Notes under the pieces: model-generated
Seen by the model: the letters and a program-made list of their open reading frames with translations, nothing else
Database searches by the model: none
Told to the model about the DNA's origin: nothing
Program-made: the position numbers and the translations under genes
Shown: one piece after another, positions 1 to 5,292 of the stretch
Layout of the letters: each line of letters starts with the position of its first letter
Numbering within the stretch: position 1 is the stretch's first letter
From: Methanomicrobium sp.
Lineage (GTDB): Archaea > Halobacteriota > Methanomicrobia > Methanomicrobiales > Methanomicrobiaceae
DNA length: 6,225 nucleotides
Assembly: GCA_017553245.1 (NCBI GenBank)
Contig: JAFZMT010000231.1
Coordinates: 1 to 6,225, forward strand
Reading direction: 5' to 3'

Positions 1-35
1 CAAATAGTACTTCATATTTATTCTTGAAATGATCT

Positions 36-110
36 CTTATACATAAAATGTAATCCGACCTGTACGAAAACAGGACATAAACGGGATACATGACTGACAT
101 ATAATATAAT
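36..110 (+). promoter_or_regulatory. Putative promoter region of the rfcS-mcm operon
   Basis: The 127-base AT-rich leader before rfcS has two TATA-like elements. One is CTTATACATA at 36-45, which would start transcription near 62-70 and leave a leader of about 60 bases. The other is TAATATAAT at 102-110, a better match in composition, but it lies only 18-26 bases before the ATG, so the usual archaeal spacing of about 25 bases would place the start site at or inside the coding region. The good Shine-Dalgarno-like sequence at 114-121 argues for a transcript with a leader and so for the upstream element. A perfect 5-bp inverted repeat (CCTGT at 59-63, ACAGG at 70-74) lies near the predicted start site of the upstream element. 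Which element is used is undecided. Confidence 0.35.
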
Positions 111-113
111 GCG

Positions 114-121
114 GGAGATGA
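114..121 (+). promoter_or_regulatory. Shine-Dalgarno-like sequence of rfcS
   Basis: GGAGATGA matches the archaeal 16S-complementary sequence GGAGGTGA at 7 of 8 bases and ends 6 bases before the ATG at 128. It supports that ATG as the rfcS start. No alternative in-frame ATG lies nearby downstream, and the conserved WIEKYRP motif begins only 8 residues in. Confidence 0.6.
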
Positions 122-127
122 ACGAAT

Positions 128-1108
128 ATGGGCGAGAACAACACAATCTGGATTGAAAAATACCGACCGGCAACATTGAACGATGTCGTGGGACAGCGGG
201 AGATAGTCGAGCGCCTCAAGAACTATGTGGGTGCGCAGAGCCTTCCGCACCTGCTCTTTACGGGCACGGCGGGAATAGGAAAGACAACCTCCGCCGTCGC
301 ACTTGCGCGTGAGTTCTTCGGCGACGACTGGCAGGTAAACTTCAGGGAACTCAACGCATCCGATGAAAGGGGCATCGATGTGGTCAGAAATCAGATAAAG
401 CAGTTCGCGCGCACGGCGCCGATGGGAAAAGCGACCTTCAAGATACTCTTCCTCGACGAAGCCGACGCGCTCACCAACGATGCCCAGTCGGCACTGAGGC
501 GCACCATGGAAAATTACGCCCAGACATGCCGTTTCATCCTCTCCTGCAACTATTCATCCAAGATTATCGACCCGATTCAGAGCCGCTGCGCAATCTACCG
601 CTTCAAGCCGCTGGACAGGGAGGCAATCTCCGAAGAACTTCAGCGAATCGCAAAGAACGAGGGGCTTAACATAAGCGAATCCGCGATGGACGCCATTATC
701 TACGTCGCGCAGGGCGACATGAGAAAAGCCATCAATGCCCTTCAGGGCGCAGCCATAATCAACCCGGATATCTCCGAGGACATGATTTACGAGATAACTT
801 CGACGGCAAAACCCGACGAAATCCGCGAACTTCTGAGGATTATCCTTGAGGGCAACTTCGAGGCAGCCGAAAACTCCCTCCACGAACTTACGGTAAATCG
901 CGGAATTGCGCCCAACGAGCTTATAAATCAGTTTTACAGGACGCTTGTCAACGATACGGCAATCGACCGCAGGCTCAAAGTCGAACTTATCGGTCATCTC
1001 GGCGAGGCTGACTTCAGGATCAGCGAAGGCGCGGATCAGAACATACAGATGGACGCCCTCATTGCCCGCTGTGTCTTAAGCGCCGTCCGTAACGGCGGTG
1101 TCAAATGA
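128..1108 (+). CDS. rfcS: Replication factor C small subunit (clamp loader ATPase)
   Basis: This 326-residue protein is the small subunit of the archaeal clamp loader, which uses ATP to open the PCNA ring and load it at primer-template junctions. Length is typical of the family. Visible motifs in order are the N-terminal WIEKYRP box (8-14), VVGQ (20-23), a Walker A loop GTAGIGKTT (46-54, catalytic K52), the RFC-type box NASDERGID (76-84), Walker B LFLDEAD (107-113, D110 and E111), sensor 1 with N141, the SRC motif carrying the arginine finger (152-154), and sensor 2 [11 protein letters not shown] (196-206, R199). Residues from about 230 form the helical C-terminal oligomerisation domain. The second residue of Walker A is T instead of the usual P, but GxxGxGKT is kept, so activity is expected. 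There is no intein at Walker A, a common insertion site in archaeal RFC. The stop overlaps the mcm start by 4 bases. Several Methanomicrobia encode two small-subunit paralogues; which one this is cannot be told here. Confidence 0.97.
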   Translation: MGENNTIWIEKYRPATLNDVVGQREIVERLKNYVGAQSLPHLLFTGTAGIGKTTSAVALAREFFGDDWQVNFRELNASDERGIDVVRNQIKQFARTAPMGKATFKILFLDEADALTNDAQSALRRTMENYAQTCRFILSCNYSSKIIDPIQSRCAIYRFKPLDREAISEELQRIAKNEGLNISESAMDAIIYVAQGDMRKAINALQGAAIINPDISEDMIYEITSTAKPDEIRELLRIILEGNFEAAENSLHELTVNRGIAPNELINQFYRTLVNDTAIDRRLKVELIGHLGEADFRISEGADQNIQMDALIARCVLSAVRNGGVK

Positions 1109-3291
1109 CCGGAAAGTCAGAAAATGACGGAATGATGCCCTTTGAAGCCGAAGGCACAAGCGGTTCGGCAAATGTCACGGACAAGGCAGGCGACTGGGCA
1201 AAATTCCTGAAGAAATACTACGTGGCGGAATTGGGAGAGATCGGGCGCGAATACTCCTATCAGAACTCCAAAAAATCCCTTGTCATAGACTACCAGAAAC
1301 TCGAAAAGTGGGGTAAGAAGGGTCTGGGTCTTGCCGATGAACTCCTCAAAAATCCTTCAAAGGTCATCGGCGACGTCAAAGACGCCGTTAAAACCTATAA
1401 CCTCATATTCACGAAGGAAGAGGAGGACAAAGCCGACGAGATCAATATCCGCTTCGTCAAACTCCCCAAAAAGACCAATATCCGTGATATACGCGCCAAT
1501 CACATAAACACGTTCATCTCGGTCGAAGGTATCGTCAGAAAAGTGACCGAGGTCAGACCGCGTCTTGTCGTGGGTGTCTTCCGCTGCCTCAACTGCGGAA
1601 CTCTGACGCAGCCTTACGCTCAGCCGACTTTCGGGGCATACACCGAGCCTTACCGCAACTGCACCCAGTGCGAACGCCAGACAAAGTTTGAACTTGTGCC
1701 CGCCCTCTCGAAATTCGTGGACACGCAGAAGGTAAGAATACAGGAGTCTCCCGAGGGTCTCCGCGGCGGCGAACAGCCCCAGACACTCGACGTGGACATC
1801 ACCGACGACCTTGTGGCAAACGTATCGCCCGGCGACAGGGTTGTCATAAACGGCATACTGCGCTCATTTCAGAAGACAAACGGCTCCGTAAAGTCCCCGC
1901 TCTTCGATCTCTACCTTGAGGCAAACTCTATCGAGATGAGCGAAAAAGAGTTCGAGGAGGTCGAAATCTCCGAAGAAGACGAGAAGGAAATACGTGAGTT
2001 GAGCCGCGATCCCGAAATTTACAGAAAATTCGGGCACTCGATAGCGCCGTCAATCTACGGCAACGAAGAAGTCAAGGAATCCATCGCGCTTATCCTCTTC
2101 GGAGGCGTCATGAAGACTCTTCCCGACGGCACCCACCTCAGAGGCGACATTCATATGCTCCTCGTGGGAGACCCGGGTATTGCAAAGTCGCAGATGCTGC
2201 GTTACGTCATCAGACTGGCTCCGCGCGGAATCTACACGAGCGGCAAGTCCTCGACATCCGCGGGTCTCACAGCCACCGCCGTCAAAGACGACTTCGGCGA
2301 CGGACGCTGGACGCTCGAGGCGGGCGCCCTCGTCCTTGCGGATATGGGTATCGCGGCGGTGGACGAGATGGATAAGATGGATAAAGACGACAGGAGTTCT
2401 CTGCACGAAGCCATGGAACAGCAGTCGATTTCGGTTGCAAAAGCCGGAATAACCGCAACCCTGCGGTCGCGCTGCGCACTCCTCGGCGCCGCCAACCCCA
2501 AACTCGGGCGTTTCAACCAGTATGACTCAATCTCCGAGCAGGTCAATATGCCGCCGTCGCTTCTATCGCGTTTCGACCTCATATTCCTCATGAGAGATGC
2601 GCCCAATCAGCAGCTCGACCGCGCAATCGGTGAGCATATCCTCAAATCCCACGAGGTCGGCGAACTCCTCGAACTCAACAGGAAGGCGCCGATTGAGAAC
2701 ACGACCGAAGAGAACATAAAACAGAAGCTTGCGCCGGTAACGCCCGAGATTGACCCGCTTCTCTTCAGAAAATACGTTGCCTACTCAAAGAGAAACTGTA
2801 TCCCGCAGATGACCGACGAAGCAAGGGAGATACTCATTCAGTATTATCTGGACCTCCGCGGGCTTGCCGCCGACAGTTCAAAGCCCGTTCCCGTCACCGC
2901 AAGACAGCTGGAGGCGCTTGTAAGACTTGCGGAGGCGAGCGCAAGGGTAAGGCTCAGCAATACGGTCGACGAATCGGATGCACAGCGCGTCATTAAGATA
3001 GTCGACCGCTGTCTTCGCGACGTCGCATACGACCCCAATACGAATACGTTCGATATCGACCGCGTTGAAACGGGACTTACGCAGCGTAAACGCACTCTTG
3101 TCCGCGATATTCTGGATACAATCAAAAAACTCTCCGAAAACAGCGAGAAGAAATCCGCTACGAAAGAAGATGTGTATAATGACCTTGCCGCCAAAAATTA
3201 CGGCAAAGATGAGGTAATGAAGGCAATCGACGACATGCACAGAGACGGTCTGATTATGATGCCGAATAAGGATATGGTGAGACTTCTCTGA
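1105..3291 (+). CDS. mcm: Replicative DNA helicase MCM (minichromosome maintenance protein)
   Basis: This 728-residue protein is the archaeal MCM, the hexameric 3'-5' helicase that unwinds DNA at replication forks. The N-terminal part has a helical domain A (about 30-125), an OB-fold region starting near 128, and a zinc site of two CxxC pairs (C161/C164 and C186/C189). The AAA+ part has Walker A GDPGIAKS (355-362, K361), the helix-2 insert (about 384-414), Walker B AVDEMDKM (418-425, D420 and E421), the presensor-1 hairpin with SVAKAG (443-448, K446), sensor 1 GAANP (461-465, N464), the arginine finger SRF (488-490, R489) and sensor 2 TARQLE (598-603, R600). A winged-helix domain follows at about 655-728. 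The first 30 or so residues are a polar, low-complexity extension before the usual start of domain A. The start at 1105 is chosen for its ATGA overlap with rfcS; M10 (1132) and M11 (1135) are alternatives with no clear ribosome-binding site. No intein is present. Confidence 0.97.
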   Translation: MTGKSENDGMMPFEAEGTSGSANVTDKAGDWAKFLKKYYVAELGEIGREYSYQNSKKSLVIDYQKLEKWGKKGLGLADELLKNPSKVIGDVKDAVKTYNLIFTKEEEDKADEINIRFVKLPKKTNIRDIRANHINTFISVEGIVRKVTEVRPRLVVGVFRCLNCGTLTQPYAQPTFGAYTEPYRNCTQCERQTKFELVPALSKFVDTQKVRIQESPEGLRGGEQPQTLDVDITDDLVANVSPGDRVVINGILRSFQKTNGSVKSPLFDLYLEANSIEMSEKEFEEVEISEEDEKEIRELSRDPEIYRKFGHSIAPSIYGNEEVKESIALILFGGVMKTLPDGTHLRGDIHMLLVGDPGIAKSQMLRYVIRLAPRGIYTSGKSSTSAGLTATAVKDDFGDGRWTLEAGALVLADMGIAAVDEMDKMDKDDRSSLHEAMEQQSISVAKAGITATLRSRCALLGAANPKLGRFNQYDSISEQVNMPPSLLSRFDLIFLMRDAPNQQLDRAIGEHILKSHEVGELLELNRKAPIENTTEENIKQKLAPVTPEIDPLLFRKYVAYSKRNCIPQMTDEAREILIQYYLDLRGLAADSSKPVPVTARQLEALVRLAEASARVRLSNTVDESDAQRVIKIVDRCLRDVAYDPNTNTFDIDRVETGLTQRKRTLVRDILDTIKKLSENSEKKSATKEDVYNDLAAKNYGKDEVMKAIDDMHRDGLIMMPNKDMVRLL

Positions 3292-3305
3292 CCCGCAACC
3301 ACGGG
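3292..3305 (+). repeat. Small GC-rich inverted repeat directly after mcm stop
   Basis: CCCG (3292-3295) and CGGG (3302-3305) flank a 6-base loop, starting at the first base after the mcm stop codon. A 4-bp stem with no following T run is a weak hairpin and is not the usual oligo-T archaeal terminator. It may be chance. Confidence 0.25.
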
Positions 3306-3368
3306 AATCGGATACTGAGAATCGAATAATCGGAATCAGAGAGTCGGAATCGGATTATCAAATCGGAT
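3305..3368. repeat. Degenerate AATCGGAT repeat cluster in the mcm-mptD spacer
   Basis: About six related copies of a 7-9 bp word fill this stretch: exact GAATCGGAT at 3305-3313 and 3347-3355, GAATCGAAT at 3319-3327, AATCGGAAT at 3328-3336, GAGTCGGAAT at 3341-3350 and AAATCGGAT at 3360-3368. The shared TCG core recurs at uneven intervals of 6-14 bases. The cluster begins 14 bases after the mcm stop and ends just before the TATA element of mptD. It is not part of any plausible coding frame. Confidence 0.7.
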
Positions 3369-3411
3369 AAAAATTTTATATCAGGCTTTGAAAACAGTTT
3401 AAGGACAGGAT
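3369..3411 (+). promoter_or_regulatory. Putative mptD promoter and ribosome-binding region
   Basis: TTTTATATC at 3374-3382 is a good archaeal TATA element preceded by an A-rich stretch (3369-3373) that could serve as the TFB-recognition element. The usual spacing predicts transcription starting near 3402-3407. That leaves only about 5-10 bases before the ATG at 3412, so the Shine-Dalgarno-like AAGGA at 3401-3405 would be at or outside the transcript end. Either the message is nearly leaderless or translation begins at the second ATG (3442), which has AGGA 5 bases upstream. Confidence 0.5.
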
Positions 3412-3777
3412 ATGAGCGCAGATAACACAAACAGGAATACGATGCCGGACAACAAAGCACAGGCTGTCTTTGAGGCGGGCATAAAACTCGGCGCACTGTA
3501 TCACCAGTGGGTAGGCACGCCGATCTCTCCGAAAACGGCGGCATCCGTGGAGAAGGCAATCGAGAACGCCGTCGGACTTCAGCCCTATGTCACGGACATA
3601 AAGGTGAAGATTCACACCGAGATGATGGTCATTAACTCCTTCGGATACAGCGAGCTTGCCGGAAAGATGTTCGAAGTCCGCATTACCACGGTCTATGAGG
3701 GCGCAAAATGCGTTGCCGAGCTTAAACTCGAGAATGAATACCCGATGATGAAGATTCTGAGTCTGGAAGAGATCTGA
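3412..3777 (+). CDS. mptD: Archaeal dihydroneopterin aldolase MptD
   Basis: The 121-residue protein matches the archaeal MptD family (PF04038), unrelated in sequence to bacterial FolB. It converts 7,8-dihydroneopterin to 6-hydroxymethyl-7,8-dihydropterin and glycolaldehyde, a step in making the pterin of tetrahydromethanopterin, the C1 carrier of methanogenesis. The signature FEAGIKLGALYHQWVGTP spans residues 20-37. From memory, mechanistic work on the Methanocaldococcus jannaschii enzyme highlighted Glu25, His35, Gln61 and Tyr111. E21, H31 and Q57 here keep the same spacing, and Y110 fits the tyrosine with a small offset. The first 10 residues are polar and poorly conserved in type, and M11 (3442) is an alternative start with its own AGGA. 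The gene is 120 bases after mcm with its own TATA-like element, so it is probably transcribed separately. Nothing suggests damage. Confidence 0.92.
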   Translation: MSADNTNRNTMPDNKAQAVFEAGIKLGALYHQWVGTPISPKTAASVEKAIENAVGLQPYVTDIKVKIHTEMMVINSFGYSELAGKMFEVRITTVYEGAKCVAELKLENEYPMMKILSLEEI

Positions 3778-3800
3778 AACGCGGTTTGGCAGCCGTAAAC

Positions 3801-3833
3801 GAACGCAAGAACGTAAGAACGTAATCAACGTAA
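3801..3833. repeat. Tandem GAACGTAA octamer array upstream of the TatD-like gene
   Basis: Four adjacent units are seen: GAACGCAA (3801-3808), GAACGTAA (3809-3816), GAACGTAAT (3817-3825) and CAACGTAA (3826-3833). The partial units GTAAAC (3795-3800) and CTGTAA (3839-3844) flank them. The array lies between the mptD stop and the TATA element at 3842, 39-71 bases before the next start codon. Each intact unit contains the palindrome ACGT. It could be a slippage product or a set of regulator sites. Confidence 0.75.
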
Positions 3834-3841
3834 GAAAACTG

Positions 3842-3871
3842 TAATATAATCATTTTTGGAAATCGATTCAA
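3842..3871 (+). promoter_or_regulatory. Putative promoter giving a leaderless transcript of the TatD-like gene
   Basis: TAATATAAT at 3842-3850 occupies positions -30 to -22 relative to the ATG at 3872, where the TATA element of a leaderless archaeal gene would lie. No convincing Shine-Dalgarno sequence precedes the ATG; the nearest purine run is GGAAA at 3858-3862. The same 9-mer occurs before rfcS at 102-110. A TTTTT run at 3853-3857 could also help end transcription coming from mptD. Confidence 0.55.
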
Positions 3872-4717
3872 ATGATTCTGGATGATATTCCGATAACCGA
3901 CGATCATATCCATATAGATACGATTAACGGTCTCGGAGTTAAGGCGGCAACGGATTTTAAAAACGCCGGCGGCACGCATCTCTTTCTTGTCTCACTGCCG
4001 TCGTGGACCTACGGGATAATTCCGCATTCCGCGCAGGATTTTGTAAAAGTCTTTGAAAATACCCTTGATACCGCCGATGCCATACGCGCCGCGGGTCTTA
4101 AGGTCTTCACGGTTCTGGGTGTTCACCCCGCAGAGATAACGAAGCTTTCGGCGCTGACCTCCATGACGCTTTCGGAGATTGAAGAGATAATGAAAGGCGG
4201 CATGGATATTGCCGCAAAATATGTCGCCGAAGGTGACGCCGTGGCGCTCAAGAACGGCAGACCGCATTATCCCGTGGAAGAAGAGGTATTGGCGGCGTCA
4301 AACAGAATACTCATGCATTCGCTTGAACTTGCCAAAGACTGCGGCTGCGCCCTCCAGATTCATGCGGAGAGCGCACCCTGCGCGGATATCGCCGATATGG
4401 CAAAGAGCGCGGGGGTTAGCCCGCACCGCGTCGTCAAGCATTTCGCCGAATACGACACGCCGCTTTCGCCCTCTTTTATCGCGAAGTTCGACGGCATTCC
4501 CGAATTTGCATCGCGGTTTGCGGCTGAAAACCGTTACTTCACAATGGAGAGCGACTACATGGACGACCCGACACGTCCCGGCTCGGTCATCGGTCCCAAG
4601 TCGGTTCCGCGATTCACGCGAAGACTTCTGGAAAAGGGCGCAATTACCCTTGAGGATGCCGTCCGCATCCATAAGACCGCGCCCGAAAAGATATATTCCG
4701 TGGATATTGAACTGTAG
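3872..4717 (+). CDS. TatD-like metal-dependent hydrolase, TIM-barrel (amidohydrolase superfamily)
   Basis: This 281-residue protein belongs to the TatD-related branch of metal-dependent hydrolases, in an archaeal group close to the MJ0761-like proteins. It has no signal peptide or membrane segment, so it should be cytoplasmic. Candidate metal ligands follow the family order: the HxH motif in DDHIHID (10-16, H12 and H14), E120 in VAEGD, H164 in QIHAES, H190 in VVKHFAEY and D228 in MESDYMDD. The GVHPAEI motif (83-89, H85) is also typical. Bacterial TatD proteins are 3'-5' exonucleases or DNases, but the substrate of the archaeal group is not established and I do not assign one. Length is normal and it ends in the usual IYS region. 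The gene is 94 bases after mptD, preceded by an octamer array and a TATA element. It is the only gene here that ends in TAG. The start is the first ATG and the only one that includes the HxH motif. Confidence 0.87.
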   Translation: MILDDIPITDDHIHIDTINGLGVKAATDFKNAGGTHLFLVSLPSWTYGIIPHSAQDFVKVFENTLDTADAIRAAGLKVFTVLGVHPAEITKLSALTSMTLSEIEEIMKGGMDIAAKYVAEGDAVALKNGRPHYPVEEEVLAASNRILMHSLELAKDCGCALQIHAESAPCADIADMAKSAGVSPHRVVKHFAEYDTPLSPSFIAKFDGIPEFASRFAAENRYFTMESDYMDDPTRPGSVIGPKSVPRFTRRLLEKGAITLEDAVRIHKTAPEKIYSVDIEL

Positions 4718-4898
4718 CACTTGAAGTTACAGCGCTTGAGGCGCTTTGAAGCATTTGAAACCTTTGAAGTCTTTAAAACTCTTTGAAACCTTTAAAATTC
4801 TTTTAAACCTTTGAAATTCTTTGAAAAGACCTTCGACTTCGAAGATGCCGCCCCGCTTGAAATACTTGATTATTGAACAGCGCAAATATTATTGAGAG
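4718..4898. other. 181-base spacer between the TatD-like gene and the DUF424 gene
   Basis: This is the longest gap in the window. It has no plausible gene on either strand. More than half of it is a CTTTGAAAC-type tandem repeat (4732-4828). After the repeat comes the perfect 8-bp palindrome CTTCGAAG (4837-4844), preceded by a second CTTCGA (4831-4836). Elements resembling an archaeal TATA box (TTTAAAA at 4772-4778 and 4791-4797, TTTTAAA at 4801-4807) are embedded in the repeat. Closer to the next gene only AAATATTATT (4884-4893) is AT-rich, and it is too near the ATG to act as a TATA element for it. Short T runs in the repeat might weakly terminate transcription. Confidence 0.6.
4732..4828. 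repeat. CTTTGAAAC/T tandem repeat with 19-bp double unit
   Basis: Ten consecutive units of 9-11 bp are visible, starting at 4732, 4741, 4751, 4762, 4771, 4781, 4790, 4800, 4809 and 4819. From 4762 the units alternate 9 and 10 bp, giving three 19-bp double units: 4762-4780 (CTTTGAAGTCTTTAAAACT), 4781-4799 and 4800-4818. T3 and A3-A4 tracts therefore recur about every 9.5 bp. All reading frames contain stops within the array, so it is not coding. Confidence 0.85.
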
Positions 4899-5186
4899 AT
4901 GTATCTGAAGGTTTACAGGATAGACGGCGTCGACAGACTTCTCGCGGCATGCGACAGGGAGCTGATAAATCAAAAATTTACCGAAGGCGACCTTGAACTT
5001 GACATCTCCGATAAGTTCTACGGAACGGAACTCTCCGACCGCGACGAACTTATAAGAGCGCTTAAGAAGGTCTCCATGGCAAACCTTGCCGGCGAGAGAG
5101 TAATCTCGATTGCAATCGAGGCTGGAATCATCGACGCCGACGCCTGCATAAGAATCGGCGGCGTCCCTCACGTCCAGATACTCTGA
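4899..5186 (+). CDS. DUF424 family conserved archaeal protein
   Basis: The 95-residue protein fits the DUF424 family (PF04242), small archaeal proteins of unknown function. Matching features are the MYLKVYR start (1-7), LLAACD (14-19), the KFYG patch (39-42), ANLAGE (61-66) and the C-terminal IRIGGVPHVQ (84-93). It has no membrane segment or signal peptide and is probably cytoplasmic. Its whole length corresponds to the single domain, so it looks complete. The next gene is nmd3, 106 bases downstream. A role near translation or ribosome assembly is a guess from that neighbour and not from sequence motifs. The ATG at 4899 is preceded only by weak GAGAG, but it gives the family's usual N-terminus. 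Confidence 0.88.
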   Translation: MYLKVYRIDGVDRLLAACDRELINQKFTEGDLELDISDKFYGTELSDRDELIRALKKVSMANLAGERVISIAIEAGIIDADACIRIGGVPHVQIL

Positions 5187-5190
5187 ACCG

Positions 5191-5292
5191 ACACGGAAAT
5201 ACGATCCCGAAATTTGATCCCTAAACCGATCCCGACTACGATCCGGAATACAACCGAAATACGACCTGAATACGGAAGAAATACGAATTATC
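5191..5292. repeat. ACGATCCCGAAAT-type tandem repeat filling the spacer before nmd3
   Basis: Nine successive units of 10-13 bp cover nearly the whole DUF424-nmd3 spacer, starting at 5191, 5201, 5214, 5226, 5238, 5250, 5261, 5272 and 5283. The best-conserved are ACGATCCCGAAAT (5201-5213), CCGATCCCGACT (5226-5237) and ACGATCCGGAAT (5238-5249). Later units drift to ACGACCTGAAT and ACGGAAGAAAT. The last unit ends at the base before the nmd3 ATG. I find no clear TATA element and no Shine-Dalgarno sequence at normal distance, so nmd3 may be read from an upstream promoter with translation initiation of an unusual kind. Confidence 0.8.

Noticed and set aside
37..219. A 60-codon minus-strand frame across the rfcS leader.
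   Set aside because: It overlaps the rfcS start and its promoter, has no family-like features and no clear ribosome-binding site.
554..997. A 147-codon minus-strand frame inside rfcS.
   Set aside because: It is entirely antisense to a clearly recognised gene and resembles no known protein; it follows from the codon bias of rfcS.
2050..3240. Several minus-strand and alternative-frame openings of 65-124 codons within mcm.
   Set aside because: They overlap conserved MCM motifs and have arginine- or serine-rich composition typical of shadow frames.
3292..3305. CCCG/CGGG hairpin after mcm as a bacterial-style terminator.
   Set aside because: The stem is only 4 bp and no T run follows, so termination cannot be supported.
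3803..3871. The GAACGTAA array considered as replication-origin iterons near replication genes.
   Set aside because: No origin-recognition-box sequence, long AT-rich unwinding region or orc1/cdc6 gene is seen in the window; being near mcm is not enough.
4209..4724. A 171-codon plus-strand frame inside the TatD-like gene.
   Set aside because: The TatD frame contains the ordered metal-ligand motifs; the shadow is rich in R, S and P and has no recognisable domain.
4715..4786. The TatD-like gene ends in TAG, and the frame stays open for 22 more codons to a TGA at 4784, raising the possibility of pyrrolysine read-through.
   Set aside because: The protein already ends where the family normally ends, the extension is translated repeat sequence with no domain, and nothing in the window indicates pyrrolysine machinery.
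4718..4898. The CTTTGAAAC array considered as a CRISPR array or a coding repeat.
   Set aside because: Units are 9-10 bp with no spacers, far shorter than CRISPR repeats, and every frame has stops.
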